Assembly (NCBI GenBank): GCA_018900975.1 | Contig: JAHIFK010000099.1 | Span: 1 to 11,810, forward strand | DNA: 11,810 nt | Source of the DNA: Methanobacteriota archaeon | Lineage (GTDB): Archaea > Halobacteriota > Methanosarcinia > Methanosarcinales > Methanoperedenaceae | Reading direction: 5' to 3' | Shown here: piece by piece, positions 5,691 through 11,711 of the stretch | How positions within the stretch are numbered: the first letter of the stretch is position 1 | Layout: every line of letters begins with the position of its first letter | Position numbers and translations under genes: made by a program | The notes under the pieces: generated by a model | What the model was told of the DNA's origin: nothing | What the model saw: the letters and a program-made list of their open reading frames with translations, nothing else | Databases searched by the model: none

Positions 5691-6483
5691 TCAGTTAGTC
5701 TGAGCTTCACGGATCAACTGAAGGCTTTTCTCCCAAAGTTTCTGCGCCAGATTTGAATCGAGCCTGCTCGTCCCGAGTTTGATTTCTTTCTTCCTATAAA
5801 AAATCTTCAACCTGTTGTTCGCCAAAGACTTGTCTGTTACATAGTAGGCAGAAATTTTGCCTATTTTTTCAGGCGAAGTTCCAAAAAGCCACAGGTATAT
5901 TTTAAGAATTGATTTGAGCGGCTGAGGATATGGATTTATAACACCCGTACGAACAGTTCCCGGCCAGACGAGAATGAATGTAACCTGCCCACTGCTAGCA
6001 CGTTTTGAATACTCAACGGCCATTAAGTCATTACAAAAGGAACCGCGTTTAAGGGCATTCATGGCAGAATAATTCTTTTCCATCGTAATGTCTGAGAAGT
6101 CGATTTCCCCGTAATTTTGACCCGGAGTTGCGAAGTCTATAATCCGGGTTTCTCCTTTAATGCCGATGACACTGTCCAAGTATTGAATCAGGGCAAAGCG
6201 GCTAAGATAGTAGAGCGCAAAGGTCTTTTCAAAGCCTTCGCTTGTTATCTTGCGTTTTGGCTGCATTTGAAACGCGCAAGACCTCCGAAATAAGGGATAG
6301 GTCGGCTCTCCAAAACTGGATATGGCCTTCAGGCATGCCTTGCTTGATTTCATCTATTGCGGCTTTGCCTTTTTCTTCAGTGTTTCCAATAATTATGACG
6401 TTATAGCCGAGCTTGACAAGTTCTTTGGCGCTTGCTTTTCCAATACCATCTGTGCCACCAGTTATTAATGCATTACGTACCAT
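5691..6483 (-). pseudogene. Short-chain dehydrogenase/reductase pseudogene (deletion with frameshift, active site lost)
   Basis: The 5' part (ATG 6483, preceded by GAGAGG eight bases upstream) encodes a good Rossmann start: ALITGGTDGIGKASAKEL, the TGxxxGIG cofactor motif, and later FWRADLSLISEV. That frame stops at 6229. The rest, PKRKITSEGFEKTFALYYLSR through VWPGTVRTGVI to the C-terminus at 5691, is in the next frame. Compared with the family about 20-25 residues are missing at the junction (around 6255-6285), including the NNAG motif, so a deletion rather than a single-base slip is likely. The catalytic YxxxK also seems lost: where AMxAYxxSKxxN is expected the sequence reads AMNALKRGSFCN, with Leu for Tyr and Ser for Lys. 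The substituted active site suggests decay of some age, or an earlier non-catalytic role. Confidence 0.8.
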
Positions 6484-6518
6484 GCAAATTCCTCTCTTTA
6501 TAAAATGATTCACTTTTT

Positions 6519-6531
6519 TTTATATTGTAAA
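6519..6531 (-). promoter_or_regulatory. TATA-like promoter of the SDR pseudogene
   Basis: On the minus strand TTACAATATAAAA sits about 40 bases before the ATG at 6483, between it and the stop of the ATPase gene. This gives the pseudogene a remnant promoter of its own, so it need not have been part of the upstream ABC operon. Confidence 0.35.
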
Positions 6532-7203
6532 TCAAAATTCATTCTTGATCATCCCATCCTTTAACCAGATTATCCTGTCCGCTCGCTTCCCCAACTCAGG
6601 TTCGTGCGTCACCATCACTATGGTTTGACCGGATTTATTCAATTCCATTAACATTTCTATTATCTGCTCAGAGGACTTCGTATCCAGATTGGCTGTCGGC
6701 TCATCCGCAAGCAACAGCGCAGGCTCGTTGGCTAAAGCCCTTGCAATCGCCACCCGCTGCTGCTGCCCTCCTGAAAGTTCTGCCGGTTTATGATTCGCCC
6801 TATCAGAAAGACCGACCAGGTCAAGCAGTCTCATTGCTCTTTCTTCAAAATCTTTTCTCTTTACGATCAGGATCGGAAATGCAACGTTTTCCAATGCGGT
6901 CAGTTCCATAAATAGATTGAAGAACTGAAATATAAATCCAAGTTTGTTAAGCCTGAAATCCGCACGCTGGTTCTCGTCCATCTCTGACACATCAACTCCC
7001 TCAATTATAACCTTGCCTGATGTCGGCGTATCCAGCATCCCGATCATATTGAGGAGTGTGCTTTTTCCGCTGCCTGAAGAACCCATTATCGCAACGAATT
7101 CACCTTTTTCTACTGCTATATTCACCCCTCTGAGCGCAGGAACTTCAACTTTTCCCATCAGATATGTCTTACTTAGATCCCTGGTTTCAATTATATTAAC
7201 CAT
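6532..7203 (-). CDS. ABC transporter ATP-binding protein, LolD/MacB type
   Basis: The 223-residue protein is a complete single nucleotide-binding domain: Walker A GSSGSGKST (41-49), Q-loop Gln93 in FIFQFFNLF, signature LSGGQQQR (143-150), Walker B ALLLADEP (162-169, catalytic Glu168), D-loop ANLD and H-loop His200. The FNLF after the Q-loop and the overall length are typical of the LolD/MacB/FtsE (COG1136) subfamily, which powers mechanotransmission by FtsX-type permeases rather than classical import. The start codon lies inside the 3' end of the permease gene (8-base overlap), so the two are coupled. With the secreted CARDB-like protein it probably forms one envelope complex. Confidence 0.93.
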   Translation of the reverse strand: MVNIIETRDLSKTYLMGKVEVPALRGVNIAVEKGEFVAIMGSSGSGKSTLLNMIGMLDTPTSGKVIIEGVDVSEMDENQRADFRLNKLGFIFQFFNLFMELTALENVAFPILIVKRKDFEERAMRLLDLVGLSDRANHKPAELSGGQQQRVAIARALANEPALLLADEPTANLDTKSSEQIIEMLMELNKSGQTIVMVTHEPELGKRADRIIWLKDGMIKNEF

Positions 7204-8371
7204 GCCATATCGCCTTGATTATGTTTATCCTTGAAGCTCGCCATGCAGGGTATAGTCCGGCAAGCAGTGTTGCAAGCAAAATTATAATTGAAGGTGTCAG
7301 GACGAGATAAAATGAAAAAGAAGCACTGATTACATTGGATTCAGCAGTGCTCAGCATGATCGGATGGACTTCCCAGTATTTTGTAATGCTCAATCCCATA
7401 AGGCTTCCCAGTATAACTCCTGTAATCCCGAAAATCAAGGATTCTGTGAGAATGACTTTCAACACAAAAGAATTTCGCGCACCTATTGCTTTCAGTATCC
7501 CTATCTCCCTTATTTTATGCTCTACCCTTGTGTACATTAAAACACCCACAGAGACCGAAGCTGCAACCAGACTGAGAATAATGAACATATTTGAAATGAA
7601 CACCCAGTTGCTCTTAAGCCTTTTAACATAAACTGCTTCTTCTTCCCATGTCTTGACTTTACCGTTAATCCCTTGCTGCATGATCAATACTTTGTATTTT
7701 TCAGCTAACTGTATGTCTTCCAGGCGCACGATTATTTCTGAAGCTTTGTTTTTCGCATCTAAATTTTCTTCTAATTCTTTCTTATTAAGATACGCACCAC
7801 TGTCAAGGCTTCCCATTCCTGTTTTTAGGATTCCTTTCACATGGTAATCTTTTTTCAAACCGTTGCTAAAAGTAACGGTTACGCTCTCCCCGGTATCTAC
7901 TTTAAGTTCATCTGCAAGTACACTTCCCAGAACTACTTCTTTCCTATCAGTGTCGCTTAGAAACTTTCCATTGACTACTCTTTCGGATATTTTACTGGTT
8001 CCCCGTTCATCTGAAGGTGTAAGCCCTATTAGAGGAGAGGGCATGATCTTTTCTTTTTTAGTTAATATTGCCTGATCTGTCAATCTTGCTGAGACTCCTT
8101 TTATTTGAGGTAAAAGTTTGAGCTTGCCTTCAACGCTGTCTATATTTTCTAAGAATTTTTTATCTTCTTCCGGGTGTATGGTAATATGCCCCGTGGCAAC
8201 ATCGATTGTGGTCTCATACAGGTTACTGATTACCCCCTCGAACAACCCCTGCATTGGAATCATAATTGCAACACCCGCCCCCACGGCAATGCTGATCAAC
8301 AAAAAGGTCTTTTTGTCCTTAAAAACATCTTTAAGTGCTAAAAACAAAATAGCATTCATCATTGGCATCAC
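7196..8371 (-). CDS. FtsX/LolE-family ABC transporter permease
   Basis: The 391-residue protein has the MacB/LolE layout. A first membrane helix (about 22-45) is followed by a large extracytoplasmic MacB_PCD-like domain (about 50-250) and three C-terminal helices (about 255-281, 305-329 and 354-376). Between helices 2 and 3 lies the conserved FtsX coupling segment KIREIGILKAIGA (286-298), and near the end YPAWRASRINIIKAI, a typical FtsX tail. Such permeases do not form a channel for small solutes; they transmit ATP-driven movement to outside partners, extracting or assembling envelope components. The gene overlaps the secreted-protein gene by four bases (ATGA) and the ATPase gene by eight. 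Several ATGs crowd the start (8371, 8362, 8359), so the exact start is uncertain by four residues. Confidence 0.9.
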   Translation of the reverse strand: MMPMMNAILFLALKDVFKDKKTFLLISIAVGAGVAIMIPMQGLFEGVISNLYETTIDVATGHITIHPEEDKKFLENIDSVEGKLKLLPQIKGVSARLTDQAILTKKEKIMPSPLIGLTPSDERGTSKISERVVNGKFLSDTDRKEVVLGSVLADELKVDTGESVTVTFSNGLKKDYHVKGILKTGMGSLDSGAYLNKKELEENLDAKNKASEIIVRLEDIQLAEKYKVLIMQQGINGKVKTWEEEAVYVKRLKSNWVFISNMFIILSLVAASVSVGVLMYTRVEHKIREIGILKAIGARNSFVLKVILTESLIFGITGVILGSLMGLSITKYWEVHPIMLSTAESNVISASFSFYLVLTPSIIILLATLLAGLYPAWRASRINIIKAIWHG

Positions 8372-9504
8372 TTTCTTCTTATGAAAAACCAGCAGGCACC
8401 TATGACAGCTACAATGAACAATATTATAATAAAAACTGATGTTCTATCGCCTGGGGAAACAGTCATCATCAATTCTTCACGTGTTTCATGTGTTCCAAGA
8501 TCATCTTCATACTGAATCGTTAAATTATACTTATATTCGCCTGCATCATCCGCGTACAAATTGAAGATGGCTGGCGCATCGTTATCTGGCTCGATTTTGC
8601 CAAGGAATGCTGTTTTTGTTCCCCTGAAAGGAATATCTATATTTGCTTTAACCGATTTTGCGTTTCCATTACCAGCGTTTTCGATTCTTATTGTTAATGT
8701 GAGGTAATTCCCTTTTTCGATTCTGCTTGGATCAGTATTGATACCTGCAATATTCAGTCTGCCTTTTCCGAGCACATTAACACCAACAATTTCACTGGAA
8801 GAAAAATTTCTGCCGTCTTCACTTTGATAATCCAGCCGAATAGGTATCGAGTACGATGCCGGTTCCGCATTATCTTTTGCTAAAAGGCGATATTCTAATT
8901 TTTTTGAGGATGCAGGAGATAATTTTCCTATTACACGTGTGTTTGTACCAGTTGAAATGAATGGCAAGTTCTCTATTAAAGATGTTACCCGTATGGCGCT
9001 CGCAATACCAGTTCCATTATTAGAGACTGAAAAATTTAGATTAAAATTATCACCAGGACTTATAATTTCAGGTTCGATTATTATATTAGAGATCGCAAGC
9101 TGCGGTACTCCGCGCACAATGATATTGAAGGTTTTGTTTGTCTCGCGCTGCTGGTCGTTGCTCAGCCAGTGTACCTGGAATTCAACTTCATAAGCACCAG
9201 AAACTGCAAGCGAATCGATATGCAATGAGTATGTTTCGACTACCGCACCGAATTTGATCATCTTTCCAATATTGATGATGCGGTCGTTTTCATTTTTGAG
9301 TATAATGGGTGAATCAGGCAGAATCGTGAGTTTTACGTTATCTATTTCGCTGAATTCGTTTACGAGACTGATGGACAGCACTAAATCCTGACCCGGCTCA
9401 ACAGGCTGAGGTGAGAGTTTGTCTAAAACGAGCTCAAGTTCAGCACTGGCAGGAGCGATTATGAAGGCGAGCGCCAAAATTGCAATTATAATTGATTTTT
9501 CCAA
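8368..9504 (-). CDS. Secreted, C-terminally anchored CARDB/COG1361-like S-layer-type protein
   Basis: The 378-residue protein starts at a TTG (9502-9504), supported by the Shine-Dalgarno AGGAGGT (9513-9519) eight bases upstream. A signal peptide (1-21, ending APASA) is followed by three immunoglobulin-like beta repeats of the CARDB/NEW3 kind (about 22-130, 131-245, 246-350). Repeats two and three open alike (LAISNIIIEPEIISPGDNF; LNIAGINTDPSRIEKGNY) and contain NxGTG/NAGNGNA turns. A single helix (355-374) and a short basic tail (FIRRK) anchor the C-terminus. Several N-x-S/T sites suit archaeal N-glycosylation. In archaea COG1361 proteins often stand beside FtsX-type ABC genes; this one overlaps the permease gene and is likely its extracellular partner. 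The transported or organised substrate is unknown. Confidence 0.85.
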   Translation of the reverse strand: MEKSIIIAILALAFIIAPASAELELVLDKLSPQPVEPGQDLVLSISLVNEFSEIDNVKLTILPDSPIILKNENDRIINIGKMIKFGAVVETYSLHIDSLAVSGAYEVEFQVHWLSNDQQRETNKTFNIIVRGVPQLAISNIIIEPEIISPGDNFNLNFSVSNNGTGIASAIRVTSLIENLPFISTGTNTRVIGKLSPASSKKLEYRLLAKDNAEPASYSIPIRLDYQSEDGRNFSSSEIVGVNVLGKGRLNIAGINTDPSRIEKGNYLTLTIRIENAGNGNAKSVKANIDIPFRGTKTAFLGKIEPDNDAPAIFNLYADDAGEYKYNLTIQYEDDLGTHETREELMMTVSPGDRTSVFIIILFIVAVIGACWFFIRRK

Positions 9505-9512
9505 AGTTATTT

Positions 9513-9519
9513 ACCTCCT
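9513..9519 (-). promoter_or_regulatory. Strong Shine-Dalgarno site that decides a TTG start
   Basis: AGGAGGT on the minus strand lies eight bases before the TTG of the secreted CARDB-like gene. No ATG lies at a suitable distance, and the encoded N-terminus is a good signal peptide, so TTG is the likely start. Confidence 0.7.
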
Positions 9520-9529
9520 CAAGTAGTAA

Positions 9530-9550
9530 TAATTCAAACTATAAGTTAAT
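9530..9550. promoter_or_regulatory. Shared divergent promoter region with a small dyad
   Basis: Only 79 bases separate the start of the secreted-protein operon (minus) from the TrmB-like gene (plus). AACT (9537-9540) and AGTT (9544-9547) form a dyad around ATA, overlapping TATA-like sequence usable in both directions (CTTATAGT on minus, CTATAAGTTAA on plus). A regulator bound here could control both genes. Operator identity is inferred. Confidence 0.3.
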
Positions 9551-9583
9551 TTTCCAACAAATAAACCCGGAAAAAGGTGAAAT

Positions 9584-10381
9584 ATGAGGATGCTTGAGGC
9601 GCTTGAAAAACTGGGTCTTACGGAATACGAAAGCAAAGCGTATACGAAACTGGTGGAACACGGTCATCTGTCTGCAAAAGAAGCAAGCAATCTGACCGGG
9701 ATTCCATACTCCAAGATATATACGACACTTATCTCTTTAGTCGAGAAGGGATGGGTAAGCGTTAAAGAGGGGAGACCGAAGAAGTATAGACCCATAGAGC
9801 CTTCTTTTGCCTCTGAACTCGCCTTCAAAAGGCAAACTCAGGATCTCACGGATGCATCAAAAATGATACAGGATTCATTGCAATCATTATACAGTGAAGA
9901 TGCTGTTGCTGGAAAGTCCGAAATCTGGAGTATCAGAGGGCATGCCAATGTATTAAGGAAGTTCAAAGAGATAATCAATTCATCGTACCACGAGATTTTT
10001 TGCCTCCTGATAAACCCTGATGATAGCGATCTTATACAGACAAGCATTATGATTCAGGAAGCAAAAGAAAGAGGGTGCAAAGTGCTTGCTTTTTATAAAA
10101 AATCTCCAGAAAAGGAAGTTAATCCAGCTATCAATAATTTTATCATATGGGAATCTTCCCATAAAATTACCGGGAGAGGGTTTTTTCTGTTCGCAGATTC
10201 TAAAATCATATTTTTTAGCTCGCTTGACGAGAAGTCAGTAGCGCTGTGGTCGAACGATTTGAGTTTAGCCGAGGTGGTCAGGAATATTGCTTCAATTGAA
10301 AAACTGGAAAAATATTCATCCTGTTTGAGTGCATCTGCAAGCAAATTTAGCAGCAATGGAATCGGTAAATCAAATAGTTAA
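9584..10381 (+). CDS. TrmB-family transcriptional regulator
   Basis: The 265-residue protein opens with the TrmB winged helix (about residues 1-78): LEKLGLTEYESKAYTKLVEHG, LTGIPYSKIYTTLISLVEKG as recognition helix, then the wing EGRPKKYRPIEP. A short coiled region (about 79-110) leads to a C-terminal phospholipase-D-like/TrmB regulatory domain (about 115-245; SIRGHANVLRKFKEII, EIFCLLINPDD). TrmB proteins sense sugars or other metabolites in archaea. The divergent position, 79 bases from the ABC/secreted-protein operon, suggests it controls that operon. AGGTGA precedes the ATG at 9584 closely; the second Met (9590) would be better spaced. The last 20 residues (Ser/Ala/Asn-rich, ending NGIGKSNS) look unlike a domain and overlap an antisense ORF, so the natural C-terminus may have been changed by a rearrangement. 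Confidence 0.88.
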   Translation: MRMLEALEKLGLTEYESKAYTKLVEHGHLSAKEASNLTGIPYSKIYTTLISLVEKGWVSVKEGRPKKYRPIEPSFASELAFKRQTQDLTDASKMIQDSLQSLYSEDAVAGKSEIWSIRGHANVLRKFKEIINSSYHEIFCLLINPDDSDLIQTSIMIQEAKERGCKVLAFYKKSPEKEVNPAINNFIIWESSHKITGRGFFLFADSKIIFFSSLDEKSVALWSNDLSLAEVVRNIASIEKLEKYSSCLSASASKFSSNGIGKSNS

Positions 10382-10456
10382 TTGAGCAAAGGCTTTGTTT
10401 GTCACGAGAAGTGACGTGCAAGCCACCAATATTGCTATGATGAACAGCCGCTTCAT
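10370..10456 (-). CDS. 28-residue orphan signal peptide or small lipoprotein ORF
   Basis: A strong ribosome-binding site (AGGAGGT, about 10461-10467, six bases upstream) precedes ATG 10456. It opens a 28-codon frame: MKRLFIIAILVACTS, LLVTNKAFAQLTI, stop at 10370-10372. This is a textbook export signal, with a basic start, hydrophobic core and AFA-Q cleavage site. LVAC also matches a lipobox. Nothing follows the signal, because the frame ends inside the 3' end of the convergent TrmB-like gene. It may be the 5' remnant of a secreted-protein gene cut off by a rearrangement, or a genuine secreted or lipid-anchored micropeptide. Confidence 0.45.
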   Translation of the reverse strand: MKRLFIIAILVACTSLLVTNKAFAQLTI

Positions 10457-10503
10457 GATGTACCTCCTCTTTTTATTCCTCCCATAAGGGACGGGCGAAT
10501 TTC

Positions 10504-10585
10504 TGCTAACGTTTTGCGGATAAAAGAAGTTCGCCGATAAGCGAATTTGGGGAAATTTTTGATTCCCTTTTATCCGCTGTTATAT
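10504..10585 (-). repeat. attC-like palindromic element, site 2
   Basis: On the plus strand GCGGATAAAAG (10516-10526) pairs perfectly over 11 bases with CTTTTATCCGC (10567-10577). Outside these, TAAC (10507-10510) pairs with GTTA (10579-10582). Two small hairpins fill the middle: TTCGC with GCGAA (10530-10545) and GGGAA with TTCCC. Read on the minus strand, the direction of the methyltransferase gene, it starts ATATAACAGCG and ends GCAAAACGTTAGC, matching sites 1 and 3. The methyltransferase stop codon (TAA, 10570-10572) lies inside the left arm. The layout equals R''-L''-loop-L'-R' of integron attC sites. A MITE or REP-like palindrome is the main alternative. Confidence 0.6.
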
Positions 10586-11241
10586 GAAGTGCCCACATAT
10601 TCTCCTATTAATATCCATGAAATATGATGGTGAATTTCACCTGTGACACGAGGCTCACAATATTCATGCTTGTATAGCTCTTTAATGTTTAGGAAAGTAA
10701 AATCCTCAACCAGTTCTTTTTTTGTGCAGAAATGAAGATACACTTTTTCCTGAAATGAATTGGATTCTCCGGGAACAGGGGTGCCTTTTCCGTAATGTTC
10801 GGGGTCTCTTTCTGAAAGTGTTCCAAGAAATAGTAGTCCGTTTGGTTTTAGTGTTCTCATGACCGTCTTTCTTAGTTCTTCTCTTTCATTCTTTTTCAAT
10901 AGTTGATACAGGTTGGAGATAAAAACGATGTCATATTTGCCTTCCTTCAGCTTTGTGAAATTGCAGCATTGAATTTTCACGTCTTCTTTTTGTGCCTTAA
11001 AGGCTGCATTTGTGGCGATATCTATAGCTTTTTCGGATATATCTATCCCTAAAATCCTACATCTAATATTGTCTAAAAAGTAGAATGCATCACGACCATA
11101 ACCACAGCCGATGTCCAATATGCTTAAAATCATGTTGTTCGATCTATTCTTTTGTAGATATTTGACTGCAGTGATGGCCAACTCGCTTGGTCTCTCTCCC
11201 CACACATTTCCGAAATTTTTATATTCATTATCCCATGACAT
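10570..11241 (-). CDS. Class I SAM-dependent methyltransferase in a putative gene cassette
   Basis: From ATG 11241 the protein has 223 residues and begins MSWDNEYKNFGNVWGERPSE. Motif I is ILDIGCGYGRDAFYF (about 40-54), with the acidic end of strand beta-2 in GIDISEKAIDIA and post-motif LKPNGLLFLGTLS. HYGKGTPVPGESNSF followed by HFCTKKELVEDF resembles TehB/thiopurine-methyltransferase-like small-molecule methyltransferases, but the substrate cannot be told. An in-frame ATG at 11262 would add seven residues, and the open frame extends further to 11424, but that part is the attC-like site 3. The C-terminus GTSYNSG is encoded within attC-like site 2. The gene thus fills the whole space between two sites in one orientation, as integron cassettes do. 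No promoter of its own is evident. Confidence 0.82.
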   Translation of the reverse strand: MSWDNEYKNFGNVWGERPSELAITAVKYLQKNRSNNMILSILDIGCGYGRDAFYFLDNIRCRILGIDISEKAIDIATNAAFKAQKEDVKIQCCNFTKLKEGKYDIVFISNLYQLLKKNEREELRKTVMRTLKPNGLLFLGTLSERDPEHYGKGTPVPGESNSFQEKVYLHFCTKKELVEDFTFLNIKELYKHEYCEPRVTGEIHHHISWILIGEYVGTSYNSG

Positions 11242-11265
11242 ACTTTTCTCTTCCACGAACATTTC

Positions 11266-11373
11266 ATATAACGTTTGCGCATATGTAAAGTATAGCGGTG
11301 GTAAAATTTTTTCAAGCACCGCTGTATTTGGGTGAGCGAGTGAAAGGAGCGAACTGCATATGCGCTGTTGTAC
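11266..11373 (-). repeat. attC-like palindromic element, site 3
   Basis: On the plus strand GCGCATATG (11277-11285) pairs perfectly with CATATGCGC (11357-11365), and AAC (11270-11272) with GTT (11367-11369). A nested stem AGCGGTG (11294-11300) with CACCGCT (11317-11323) lies within. On the minus strand the ends read ACAACAGCGC and GCAAACGTTATATG, close to sites 1 and 2. TCGCTCACCCAAAT (minus strand of 11326-11339) is identical to a 14-mer at the same relative place in site 1. It starts about 30 bases after the VOC stop and ends a few bases before the possible ATG at 11262 of the methyltransferase, exactly where an attC between two cassettes should lie. Confidence 0.6.
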
Positions 11374-11402
11374 GATGTGCGCCCAATTTATATATGCAAT
11401 TA

Positions 11403-11669
11403 TTATTTTATCTTTTGGACACATTCTAGGCGGATACCATCATGATCACGCCATTCGATCCAATGGTAATTTTTATATTTGAATTCAGAAAATGTGCCAC
11501 TGTTATATTCAATACACATTCCTTCAAGTTTTTCTCTGATGACATTCATGTTTTCTATTTTGAAAGAAATGTGTTGTTTAGATAAAAAAGATTTTGAATG
11601 TTTGCTTTCTTGGATGAAGAAATGCACATTTTCTGATTCGACGGCTAGCGTATTATTAGAGTTGGGGTG
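11403..11669 (-). pseudogene. VOC-family (glyoxalase/bleomycin-resistance fold) protein, N-terminally truncated
   Basis: The frame is open from after a stop at 11670-11672 to TAA at 11403. Its C-terminal half is a good VOC module: LSKQHISFKIENMNVIREKLE is the first strand-helix with the metal-ligand His, and KNYHWIEWRDHDGIRLECVQ is the end strand with the DxDGxxxE pattern (Glu probably the second ligand). The part before it (LAVESENVHFFIQE) matches only the last strand of the first module; normal VOC proteins have about 120-130 residues. The only candidate start is GTG 11627, giving 74 residues. Upstream, the same frame has three stops (11670-11672, one in the hairpin, and 11712-11714). So this is a truncated gene, probably captured as a 3' fragment or decayed. 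Attc-like site 3 follows it in the same orientation. Confidence 0.55.
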
Positions 11670-11677
11670 TCAAGAAA

Positions 11678-11691
11678 GCCCCTATCGGGGC
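11678..11691 (-). terminator. Intrinsic-terminator-like hairpin GCCCC-GATA-GGGGC
   Basis: A perfect 5-bp G+C stem with a GATA loop (arms 11687-11691 and 11678-11682) is followed on the minus strand by TTTCTTG. It stands 20 bases after a stop codon (11712) on that strand. Such hairpin-plus-T sites are bacterial in style and uncommon in archaea. The T-run is short, so termination is uncertain. Confidence 0.35.
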
Positions 11692-11711
11692 AATTTAACG
11701 TTTGATGGTGC

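Noticed and set aside
5505..5756. Plus-strand open frame of 83 codons after the DUF362 gene
   Set aside because: No domain, no ribosome-binding site, and its last third is antisense to the SDR pseudogene; the minus strand has more protein-like sequence here.
11242..11424. N-terminal extension of the methyltransferase to an ATG at 11424
   Set aside because: The extra 61 codons are the translation of attC-like site 3 and do not look like a methyltransferase N-terminus.
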